Shown: in pieces, positions 1 to 7,924 of the stretch
Layout of the letters: every line of letters begins with the position of its first letter
Numbering within the stretch: position 1 is the stretch's first letter
NCBI GenBank assembly: GCA_038523925.1
Contig: JBCBIY010000001.1
Coordinates: 372,001-436,000, forward strand
Source: JBCBWG01 sp038523925
GTDB taxonomy: Bacteria; Pseudomonadota; Alphaproteobacteria; Rhizobiales; Hyphomicrobiaceae
Length of the DNA: 64,000 bases
Direction: 5' to 3'
Program-made: the position numbers and the translations under genes
Notes under the pieces: generated by a model
Database searches by the model: none
What the model saw: only the letters and a program-made list of their open reading frames with translations
What the model was told of the DNA's origin: nothing

Positions 1-2579
1 TGACTGGCACGTACACAATGGACGGCACGACGATGGTCGTGCAGGCCGCAAACATCAGCGGGATTACGTTCAAGAAGGAAGCCTTCAAGGATTCAAACGT
101 CGACTTCGGCCTGCCGGTCGACGCGATCGTTGAAGATGGCCCCGGCGGTCCACGGACGACGGAGACCACGTCGTTCGACGTCAACCTTGTCGGCGACGCG
201 GACGAACCGACGGTGTTCATCAACGCGACGTCAGGCCAGTCGGGCGTTGCGTTTGATCTCGACCTTGGCGGCGACAACACGGACACGGACTCCGATCTCG
301 GGCGCACAGAGTCAGAAGGTGAGATCTATTACATCTTGAATGCGACGTCGCAGTCCACGCCATTCCCGTACGGGCTCGTCGACAGCAGCGGCGATGCGAT
401 TGGTCTCCAGATCGCGCCTAATTCCTACTACCTGACGAAGGCCGAGATCGACGACGTCAAATTGCTGACGAACGTTCCGGGCGGCGGCACGATCGACTTC
501 AGCTTGACCACAGTTGTCGTCGAGAATGATGGCGATCTCGCGCAGAAGACGACGGACCAGGACGTCACGATTACTGTTACCGCAAACCCGAACGGGCCCA
601 CCCAGACACCGCCCCAGCCGCCGACGCTGACGATCAACCCGTCGAATGGCAACGAGGGCGCGAGCGTCACGCTTGACGTGACGGCCGCCCCGCAGGCGGG
701 TGACCCGACTGATCCGTCGGTCGCCGTCATCATCTCAGCGCCGCCGGCGGGGATCACGATCACCAACGGTGTTCTGAACCCGCTGACGGGCGAGTACATT
801 GTGCCGAGCGGCCAGGCCCAGGTCTCAGCGCCGGCCGACTTCTCGGGTGATGTTACGCTTCAGGTCCGCGCGGTCGCGACCGGCAAGAACCTTGCGACGA
901 CGACCGTCGGACCGCAGCCCGCAATCGTCAATTTTGATCCGGTTGCCGATGGTCCGTCCATCACGGCGAACCCGACAGATCAGAACGAAGATACCGACGT
1001 ACCGCTCAACCTGACGATCGCGGCGCGGGACACCGACGCGACGCCGGAGACCGTCGACAATGCGGTGTTCATCAAGCCCGCCGAAGGCACGCTTGTTAAC
1101 GCTGCCGGGACGGCGATCGGGACCCTTCTGACGAGCGGCCCCAACGCGGGCTTCTATCAGCTCACCAAGGCAGAGGCTGAAGGTGCTCGGTTGCGGCCGG
1201 TCAGCGGCAAGCATGGATCAGTCACAGTTGAAGTCAAAGCGTCGACGACGGAGCCGACAGACAACGCCGACGGCGATCACACCCAGACGACGACGGAGAC
1301 GTTCACCGTCAACATCGAGGCGGTGGCTGACATCCCGAACGTGACGGTGCCGGCAACGCCGATCACGGGCGATGAGGACACAGACATTGAGATCACCGGT
1401 CTGTCGGTGGCGTCTGCTGACCCGGACACTTCGGAGGTCGTATCAGCGCGCATCGTTGGCGTCCCCGATGGGACCAAGTTCTCGGCGGGCTCGAACAACG
1501 GTGATGGTAGCTGGACCATTCCGGTCGCGAGCCTCGCAGGGCTCAAGATCACGCCACCGACCAACTACTCAGGGACGATGACGCTGACGCTGCAGGCATT
1601 CGCGCTGGAGCTGTCGAACGGTGACGTCGCTGAGACGCCGCTGACCGCAAACCAGTTCCAGGTCGAAGTGGCCCCGGTCGCAGATAGCGTGAAGATCCTC
1701 GCCAAGGATGCGACGGTCGACGCGAACGCGTTTGCCGAGCTCGACTTCAACGTCCGCGCGGATGATGAAACCGGCACGACCGCCGGCGAGAACCCGGCCG
1801 AGACTGTGCGCATCACGTTCACCAGTGTCCCTGACACGGCAGAGATCTGGGCTCTGGGCGGCGGCACGGTGACGGACCAGGGCAACGGGACCTGGCAGTT
1901 CGAGGGCACGGAAGCGCAGTCCAATGCACTTGCGATCTCACCTGGGGATCAGACACCGACCGGTCTTCACCTGATCGGAATGTCGGTCGTCACGGTCGAC
2001 GGCACGTCCGTCTCTGCGCCAGTCACGGACTCGTTCCGCCTGACCGTGAATGGGGCCTCCGATGCGCGGTCCAACGCGACGGGTGATGCGACCGACAACA
2101 CGCTGACCGGCGGCGGAGGCGCAGACCTGTTGTCCGGTCTCGGCGGCAACGACACCCTCAGCGGACTTGGCGGCGCTGACTTCCTGCTCGGGGGCGGTGG
2201 CAACGACATCCTGCTCGGCGGTGACGGCGACGACGTCTTAAACGGCGGTGCAGGTCTCGACACAATGACGGGCGGTGCCGGAGAGGATCAGTTCAAGCTA
2301 TCCGATCTGCCATCGGGCGGGACCGATACGATCACGGACTTCACCGTCTCCGACGACGACGTCCTCGACGTCTCCGCACTGATGACCGGCTACGACGACG
2401 GGACGTCGGACCTCTCGGACTTCCTGCAGACAACCGAAAGCGGTGGCGACACGACAGTCCGGATCGACCGGGACGGCGCGGAGAACGGCGTAAACTTCGT
2501 CGACCTCGTCGTCCTCGAAGGCAACACGGGGCTGAACCTCGAGACGCTTGAGACGAACGGCAATCTCGTGACGACCTGA
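1..2579 (+). CDS. Giant RTX adhesin, C-terminal part (5' end outside window)
   Basis: The reading frame is open to the left edge (first full codon at position 3), so this is the tail of a larger gene; the ATG at 18 is internal. About 690 residues are acidic, Asp/Thr/Gly-rich, cysteine-free beta-type modules of roughly 110 residues, several joined by a PVAD- or AVAD-type linker as in cadherin-like or VCBS-like adhesins. A short glycine-rich RTX block follows (about residues 692-760), then a C-terminal segment beginning DTITDF and ending in a hydrophobic strand with a glycine/aspartate-rich hairpin, as in type I secretion targets. Calcium should fold it outside the cell. The secretion genes follow directly on the same strand, so this is very likely their substrate, a LapA-like surface adhesin or biofilm protein. 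A LapD/LapG retention system is not visible. Confidence 0.85.
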   Translation, partial: TGTYTMDGTTMVVQAANISGITFKKEAFKDSNVDFGLPVDAIVEDGPGGPRTTETTSFDVNLVGDADEPTVFINATSGQSGVAFDLDLGGDNTDTDSDLGRTESEGEIYYILNATSQSTPFPYGLVDSSGDAIGLQIAPNSYYLTKAEIDDVKLLTNVPGGGTIDFSLTTVVVENDGDLAQKTTDQDVTITVTANPNGPTQTPPQPPTLTINPSNGNEGASVTLDVTAAPQAGDPTDPSVAVIISAPPAGITITNGVLNPLTGEYIVPSGQAQVSAPADFSGDVTLQVRAVATGKNLATTTVGPQPAIVNFDPVADGPSITANPTDQNEDTDVPLNLTIAARDTDATPETVDNAVFIKPAEGTLVNAAGTAIGTLLTSGPNAGFYQLTKAEAEGARLRPVSGKHGSVTVEVKASTTEPTDNADGDHTQTTTETFTVNIEAVADIPNVTVPATPITGDEDTDIEITGLSVASADPDTSEVVSARIVGVPDGTKFSAGSNNGDGSWTIPVASLAGLKITPPTNYSGTMTLTLQAFALELSNGDVAETPLTANQFQVEVAPVADSVKILAKDATVDANAFAELDFNVRADDETGTTAGENPAETVRITFTSVPDTAEIWALGGGTVTDQGNGTWQFEGTEAQSNALAISPGDQTPTGLHLIGMSVVTVDGTSVSAPVTDSFRLTVNGASDARSNATGDATDNTLTGGGGADLLSGLGGNDTLSGLGGADFLLGGGGNDILLGGDGDDVLNGGAGLDTMTGGAGEDQFKLSDLPSGGTDTITDFTVSDDDVLDVSALMTGYDDGTSDLSDFLQTTESGGDTTVRIDRDGAENGVNFVDLVVLEGNTGLNLETLETNGNLVTT
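2091..2300 (+). repeat. RTX (GGxGxDxLx) calcium-binding repeats
   Basis: The DNA encodes about seven tandem glycine/aspartate nonapeptides, including GGNDTLSGL, GGNDILLGG and GDDVLNGGA. The pattern is GGxGxDxLx, which binds Ca2+ in a parallel beta-roll. The block lies directly before the secretion target at the protein's C-terminus, the usual place in type I substrates. Confidence 0.9.
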
Positions 2580-2901
2580 GATGGGGTCAGGCGGGCAGGC
2601 TATGGCCGACGCGATCTTCGCGTTTGCCGCGGCCCGGGTGGGCGTGGCGGGTTTGCCACGCTGGTGATGACTTGGAAATGGACCGGCGGCCTCTGAATAT
2701 GGCCTCTCCGGAGCTGTTCGTGTGGCCCGGGGCCGGAACTTGGGTCATTTGCATCACAAGACCGCATACAACCCATTTTAGAGGACAGTGTTTCCGACAT
2801 CAGACCTTGGCGCGTACGGACCAAATCAGTTTTGGCTATCCCGTGCCGTGTGTCTGCGTCAGTGCGCGTAAGCTTGACCGCTGATCGCTCGGGAACGCCG
2901 A
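2580..2901. other. Intergenic region between adhesin and TolC-like gene
   Basis: This 322-base stretch has no convincing gene; the short open frames lack ribosome sites and family features. It holds a perfect hairpin at 2642-2661 (7-bp arms GCGTGGC/GCCACGC, 6-base loop) about 60 bases after the adhesin stop. No T-run follows, so it is at best a weak terminator or an mRNA-processing structure that could reduce expression of the secretion genes relative to the adhesin. I could not recognise a promoter with confidence. Confidence 0.4.
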
Positions 2902-4299
2902 ATGATTCGTCTTTCCAAGGCCGGTTTTACCGCCGCCGTCGCCGCCGCGTCGGTTGTCGCCAGCTCACTCCCAGGGGCTGCCGACACCTTGCACGGCGCG
3001 GTCCGGCGCGCGCTTGAGACCAATCCCGAGCTGTACGCGATCCGCCACAACCGCAATGCGATCGACGAAGAGCTCCGTGCTGCCCGAGGGCTCCGGCTGC
3101 CGACGGTCGATCTCCAGGCGGAGTGGGGGCACCGGCGCTACAAGAGCAAGACGCCGCTGGTGACGAACAACTATCCGAATCACGCCCAGAAAGAGCTGCA
3201 GGTCATCGTCGGCCAACGGCTGTTCGATGGGTGGGAGGCAATCTACGAGATTGAGCGCCAGAAAGCGCGCGTGTCGTCCGCGCGGTTCCGTGTGGCGGAT
3301 ACGTCGAACGCGATCGCGCTGCGGGCCGTGCAGGCCTACCTTGAAGTCCTCCGTTCCCGCGCCGTTCTTGCATCGGCAGACCGCAACGTGCGCGCGCTGG
3401 GCCGTTTGCGGTCGCGCGTCAATCGCCGCGTTTCAGCCGGCCAGGGCAATCGCGCCGAACAGTCAGAGGCCGGCAGCCGCTATGAAGGCGCGATTGCTGT
3501 GAGGGCTGAGGCGCAGGCGCGGCTCCGCGATGCTGTGGCGCTGTTCGTGGCCGTTATCGGCCGCCGCCCGGGGCATCTGCACGGCGCGCCGACCGCCCGC
3601 AATCTGCCGCGCAGTTTGAGCGGTGCAATTGCGATTGCAAAGTTTGAGGCTCCGTCGGTCCGCGCGACAGACAACGATCATTCCGCCGCGCGCGCGGCCA
3701 TTGGTGGGGCGCGTTCGCGCTTCTATCCAAAGATCACCGGTGAGGCGCGCGCCCGCTGGGGCTACGACTTGAAGGAAAGCGGCGATCACGAGCGCGATTA
3801 CCGCGCAATGGTCATCGCGAAGTGGAACCTCTTCAACGGCGGCATTGATTCTGCGCGGCTGCGCGAGAGCCGTCACCGCGCAAGCGAAGCAGCCGAGGTC
3901 GCCGCGAACACGCGCCGACTAGTCATTCGCGAAACGCGGGTGTCGTGGAACGCGCTGCACGCGGCGCGGACGCGGCTGCCGTCGCTGCGCCGGCAACTCT
4001 CACTCGCGCGGCAAACGCGGGCTGCCTACAACGAACAGTACGACGCTGGCGCGCGCCGCCTGCTCGATCTTCTCGACGCACAAAGCGAGGTGTTCGTTGC
4101 TGACGCTGCGCTGCGCACCGAGGAGTTGGCCGCGAAGTTTTCCGGATACCGTCTGCTCGCCGCAATGGGCACGCTGATCCAGCGGATGGGGCTTGAGGCG
4201 CCGGAAGAGGGCGTGCGCCCGCCGACGCACAGCCGCCTCGATGGCTGGCACTACCGCATCCATCATCGCAGCGAGGCGCATCCCGCGCCGTCCAAATAG
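2902..4299 (+). CDS. TolC-family outer-membrane channel of type I secretion
   Basis: The protein has 465 residues, close to the usual TolC-family length. A signal peptide of about 27 residues (positive start, Ala/Val-rich core, ending near PGAADT) is followed by the typical N-terminus with ALETNPEL. The rest is long amphipathic helices rich in Arg, Ala and Glu; the second half repeats the first in pattern (NLFNGGIDSARLRE near residue 310), and YDAGARRLLDLLDAQ near residue 385 is a recurrent TolC signature. It should form the trimeric outer-membrane and periplasmic tunnel for the adhesin. It lies 13 bases before the ABC transporter gene, so the two are probably co-transcribed. An extended tail after about residue 435 is His/Arg-rich and unlike the family core. 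Confidence 0.88.
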   Translation: MIRLSKAGFTAAVAAASVVASSLPGAADTLHGAVRRALETNPELYAIRHNRNAIDEELRAARGLRLPTVDLQAEWGHRRYKSKTPLVTNNYPNHAQKELQVIVGQRLFDGWEAIYEIERQKARVSSARFRVADTSNAIALRAVQAYLEVLRSRAVLASADRNVRALGRLRSRVNRRVSAGQGNRAEQSEAGSRYEGAIAVRAEAQARLRDAVALFVAVIGRRPGHLHGAPTARNLPRSLSGAIAIAKFEAPSVRATDNDHSAARAAIGGARSRFYPKITGEARARWGYDLKESGDHERDYRAMVIAKWNLFNGGIDSARLRESRHRASEAAEVAANTRRLVIRETRVSWNALHAARTRLPSLRRQLSLARQTRAAYNEQYDAGARRLLDLLDAQSEVFVADAALRTEELAAKFSGYRLLAAMGTLIQRMGLEAPEEGVRPPTHSRLDGWHYRIHHRSEAHPAPSK

Positions 4300-4312
4300 T
4301 CAAGGGGCGCGC

Positions 4313-6502
4313 ATGACGACGCCGCCCGGAACCGGCGCTGCGGTCGACGTTTCGGGGCAATCCCCAGACGATCCCCTCGCCGCCGCAATCCTCACGCTGG
4401 CCGCCCACTACGGGCGGCCTTCTTCGCTTGAGGGGATTACGGCCGGTCTGCCACTCGTGCGCGGGCGGCTGCCGGCCGACCATGCGGTGATCGCGGCTGA
4501 GCGCGCCGGCCTGATCACGGAGTGGGAAACGGTCGACGTAACGCGGCTGCAGCCACACGAACTCCCGCTCGTCATTGAGGGCCGCGATGGCGGCTTCGAA
4601 ATCCTGTGGGAGATTGATGCTGGCCGCAAGCGCGCGCGTGCAGCGACCGTCAGTACATCGACCGATCCGGGCCGCCGTGTGCGCATGACGCTCAGTGAGG
4701 TAGACGCGCTGGCGACAGGGAAAGTCTTGCGGCTTAGACCAGCCGCCAGCCGTGACAACCGGGCCGACGATGCAGCCGCCAAGCCTGAAGCGCACTGGTT
4801 CTTCTCCGCGTTCCGCGAATGCCGAGGGATCTACACGCAAGCGATTTTCGCGACGCTTGCGCTGAACCTGCTAGCACTCGCCGTCCCGCTGTTCTCGATG
4901 AACGTTTATGACCGCGTTGTGCCGAACGCGGCGGAAGAGACGCTGTGGGCGCTTGCCGCCGGCGTCGGTATCGCGATCCTGTTCGATTTTCTGATCCGGA
5001 CGCTTCGCAGCATCTTCGTCGACCACGCGAGCCAGCGCGCTGACGTCCGACTCGCAAACGTGATCTACGGGCGGCTCATTGGCGCGCGGATGGGCAAGGC
5101 GCGATCGTCAGTTGGCGTGCGCGCCAACACGATGCGCGAGTTCGACACACTGCGGGAGTTCTTCACGTCGGCAACGTTGACGGCATTCGGCGATCTGCCG
5201 TTCGTGCTGCTGTTCGTCGGCGTCATTTTCCTCGTGGCCGGGCCGCTTGCGTTTGTGGTGCTGGCGGCAATCCCGATCCTGCTCGCGATCGGTTGGGTGA
5301 CGCAGCGGCGGCTCGCACGCCTGATCCAGGCAGCGTTCCGCGAAGCCGCGCAGAAGAACGTGGTCGTCACCGAAACACTCGTCGGATTTGAAGCCATCAA
5401 GACGGCGGGCGCGGAAAGCTGGGCTGCGCAAAAGTGGGAGCAGGCGTCCGCCGAGCACATTCGCACGGGCCACCACATCAAGCATGTGTCGAACCTTGGC
5501 CAGCACCTCATCCAGGCCGTGCAGACGTCAGTGCAGGTGCTCATCGTTGTGTTCGGCTTTTATCAGATTGCCGCGGGGCACATGACGATGGGCGCGCTGA
5601 TCGCAGCCACCATCCTGTCGGGCCGCGCGATGCAACCGCTGTCGCAGGCAGCAACCCTGCTCACGCGGCTGAACTCGGCGCGCATGGCCTATCAGTCGAT
5701 CTCGGCGATCGTTGATGCGCCACAGGATCGGCCACCGCAGGCCGCATTCCTCACGCGCGAGACCATCGCCGGACGCGTGACGCTCGAGGGCGTCGCCTTC
5801 CGCTACGCCGACGATGCGCCGCTTGCGCTCGACAACGTCAGCATCAAGGTTGCGGCCGGGGAACACGTCGGAATTCTCGGCCGCATCGGGTCCGGCAAGT
5901 CGACGGTGCTGAAGCTCGTCCACGGCCAGCTCGCGCCAGATGACGGCCGCGTCCTCCTTGATGACGTCTCCGTCGGGCAATTCGATCCCGCGAACTTGCG
6001 CCGCCATGTTGGGTTTCTGAGCCAGGGCGCAGATCTCTTCCATGGCTCGATCCGCGAGAACATCACCATGGGCGCGCCACGCGTGAGCGACACCGATCTG
6101 TTGATCGCAGCGCGTGTTGCGGGCTGCCTCGATTGGGTTGTGCGTCTGCCGCGCGGGTTTGACACCGAGATCGCAGAGCGCGGTGCGGGCCTCTCGAACG
6201 GGCAGCGCCAGTCCGTGGCGTTTGCGCGCGCGCTCATTCAGGCGCCGCAGGTGATGCTGCTCGATGAGCCAACCAGCGACATGGACACGACGACCGAGCG
6301 TGCCGTCGTCAATCGCCTTGGCCAGCATGCCGATGGGCGCACGCTGATCCTGGTGACGCATCGGCCCGCGCTGCTCGCACTTGTCGACCGGCTGATCGTG
6401 ATCGATCAGGGCCGCGTGCTTCACGACGCCCCGAAGGATGAGGTGCTGGACACCCTGCGGGGCGCCCGCGCAACGGCCCGCGAGGAGGCGAAACGCGCAT
6501 GA
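4313..6502 (+). CDS. LapB-like type I secretion ABC transporter (permease-ATPase)
   Basis: The 729-residue protein has three parts. Residues about 15-140 form a C39-peptidase-like domain without the catalytic cysteine, the kind that docks substrate rather than cutting it. About 165-450 is the membrane domain. The ATPase follows, with Walker A GRIGSGKST (near 523), signature LSNGQRQ (near 626) and Walker B VMLLDEPTSDMD (near 648). It should use ATP to push the adhesin across the inner membrane together with the HlyD and TolC partners. The ATG at 4313 is chosen because AAGGGG precedes it and it lies after the TolC stop; a longer frame from 4193 would overlap TolC. Its stop overlaps the next start as ATGA, indicating translational coupling. 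Confidence 0.92.
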   Translation: MTTPPGTGAAVDVSGQSPDDPLAAAILTLAAHYGRPSSLEGITAGLPLVRGRLPADHAVIAAERAGLITEWETVDVTRLQPHELPLVIEGRDGGFEILWEIDAGRKRARAATVSTSTDPGRRVRMTLSEVDALATGKVLRLRPAASRDNRADDAAAKPEAHWFFSAFRECRGIYTQAIFATLALNLLALAVPLFSMNVYDRVVPNAAEETLWALAAGVGIAILFDFLIRTLRSIFVDHASQRADVRLANVIYGRLIGARMGKARSSVGVRANTMREFDTLREFFTSATLTAFGDLPFVLLFVGVIFLVAGPLAFVVLAAIPILLAIGWVTQRRLARLIQAAFREAAQKNVVVTETLVGFEAIKTAGAESWAAQKWEQASAEHIRTGHHIKHVSNLGQHLIQAVQTSVQVLIVVFGFYQIAAGHMTMGALIAATILSGRAMQPLSQAATLLTRLNSARMAYQSISAIVDAPQDRPPQAAFLTRETIAGRVTLEGVAFRYADDAPLALDNVSIKVAAGEHVGILGRIGSGKSTVLKLVHGQLAPDDGRVLLDDVSVGQFDPANLRRHVGFLSQGADLFHGSIRENITMGAPRVSDTDLLIAARVAGCLDWVVRLPRGFDTEIAERGAGLSNGQRQSVAFARALIQAPQVMLLDEPTSDMDTTTERAVVNRLGQHADGRTLILVTHRPALLALVDRLIVIDQGRVLHDAPKDEVLDTLRGARATAREEAKRA

Positions 6503-7842
6503 GCGCCTCTCCCGAAACGCAGGGGACCCCGCCGCGCCAGCCGTCCGGCACACCGACGGCTGTGAGCGCCGACCTGCTGAAGCCGCTGCCGTCAATGTTC
6601 AACCTGCTGTTGCTGGCGATGGTTGGCTGCGTGTTCGCCTTCATCGCCTGGTCGCTCGTGGCGCACCTGGAAGAGACGACCAAGGGCCAGGGGCGCGTGA
6701 TTCCGGCCCGCAAGATCCAGGTTGTCCAAAACCTCGAAGGCGGCATCGTGCGCGCGCTCGCTGTGCGCGAGGGCCAGACCGTGAAGCGCGGTGACCTGCT
6801 GCTCACGATCGATCCAACGCAGGCGCGGTCTTCGGTCAATGAGACGGCGGAGCGGATCGCGGGGCTGCGTGCCCTGGTGGCACGGCTGCAGGCGGAAATG
6901 AACGGCGAGCCCCTGTCGTTCCCGTCTGATCTCGCCCGTGCGCACGCCACGCTGATTGCGCATCAACGCGCGCTGTTCGCTGCACGCCGCCGCGAACTGG
7001 ACGCAGCCTTAAGCGCACTTCAAGCCCAGCAGCGCCAGCGCGCGCAAGAACTTGTCGAACTCGACGCCAAGATCAAAACGCTGGTGCTCAGTCTTCGGCT
7101 TGCGCGGCAGCAACGCGATATCATCACGCCGCTGGCGCGCTCGCGGGCCGCGTCGCAATCAGAGTTGCTTGCCGCCGAGACCAAGGTGAACGAGACCGAA
7201 GGCGCGTTGCAGGCAGCAAAGCTTGCGATCCCGCGTGTAGAGGCGCAGCTCGCCGAAGCCAAGGACCGTGAGGCGGAGAAGGCTGCGAACGTGCGCGCCG
7301 ATGCGTTGCGGCGGCTTTCAGATGCGCGCGTCGAGCTCGCAGCGTTGCAGGAGACCAGAACGGGCAAGGCAGATCAGCTCGCGCGGACCGCCGTGCGTGC
7401 GCCTGCCGACGGCATCGTTAAAACGGTGCATGTGACGACGGTCGGCCAAGTCGTGCAGCCGGGCCGCAACCTGGTCGAGATCGTCCCGCTTGACGATACG
7501 CTGCTGATCGAGGCGCGCATTCGCCCCCAGGACATTGCGTTCCTGCGGCCCGGGCAGCCGGCGCTTGTCAAACTGACGGCGTACGATTTTGCGCTTTACG
7601 GCGGGCTGAAGGGCGAGGTCGAGCGGATCGGCGCCGACAGCATCACCAACGAGAAGGGCGAGACTTACTACCTGATCCAGGTCCGTACCGGCTCGAGCCA
7701 GCTCAAGCGCGGCGGCGATGTCTTCCGCATCATCCCCGGCATGGTCGCCGAAGTCGACGTCATGACCGGCCGCAAGACGGTGTTTGCGTATCTCACCAAG
7801 CCGCTGACGCGCATGCGCCATGCCGCGCTGACGGAACGCTGA
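6499..7842 (+). CDS. HlyD-family type I secretion periplasmic adaptor
   Basis: The 447-residue membrane-fusion protein has a short cytoplasmic N-terminus, one membrane helix at about residues 34-55, a first lipoyl half around VVQNLEGGIVRALAVREGQ, a long coiled-coil hairpin (about 110-290), the second lipoyl half (VRAPADGIVKTVHV) and a beta-barrel part ending near GMVAEVDVMTGRKTV, the classic HlyD-family C-terminal motif. It bridges the inner-membrane ABC transporter and the TolC-like channel. The start overlaps the ABC stop by 4 bases. With its two upstream neighbours it makes a complete LapB/LapC/LapE-type exporter. Confidence 0.92.
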   Translation: MSASPETQGTPPRQPSGTPTAVSADLLKPLPSMFNLLLLAMVGCVFAFIAWSLVAHLEETTKGQGRVIPARKIQVVQNLEGGIVRALAVREGQTVKRGDLLLTIDPTQARSSVNETAERIAGLRALVARLQAEMNGEPLSFPSDLARAHATLIAHQRALFAARRRELDAALSALQAQQRQRAQELVELDAKIKTLVLSLRLARQQRDIITPLARSRAASQSELLAAETKVNETEGALQAAKLAIPRVEAQLAEAKDREAEKAANVRADALRRLSDARVELAALQETRTGKADQLARTAVRAPADGIVKTVHVTTVGQVVQPGRNLVEIVPLDDTLLIEARIRPQDIAFLRPGQPALVKLTAYDFALYGGLKGEVERIGADSITNEKGETYYLIQVRTGSSQLKRGGDVFRIIPGMVAEVDVMTGRKTVFAYLTKPLTRMRHAALTER

Positions 7843-7889
7843 GACCGCGCGCGACTGCGATCAGTTCCGGCGCACGTTTGCTCACACTC

Positions 7890-7917
7890 CCGGGTTAGGG
7901 GATGCCGTCGAACCCGG
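7890..7917. terminator. Possible hairpin between convergent genes
   Basis: An inverted repeat (CCGGGTT at 7890-7896, AACCCGG at 7911-7917, 14-base loop) lies in the 82-base gap between the HlyD-like and TRAP genes, which converge here. No T-run is present on either side, so termination is only suggested by position. Confidence 0.25.
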
Positions 7918-7924
7918 ATGAGCT

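Noticed and set aside
5528..6595. A 355-residue minus-strand frame opposite the ABC transporter
   Set aside because: It is the complement of the ATPase domain with all its motifs; Arg/His-rich with no domain of its own.
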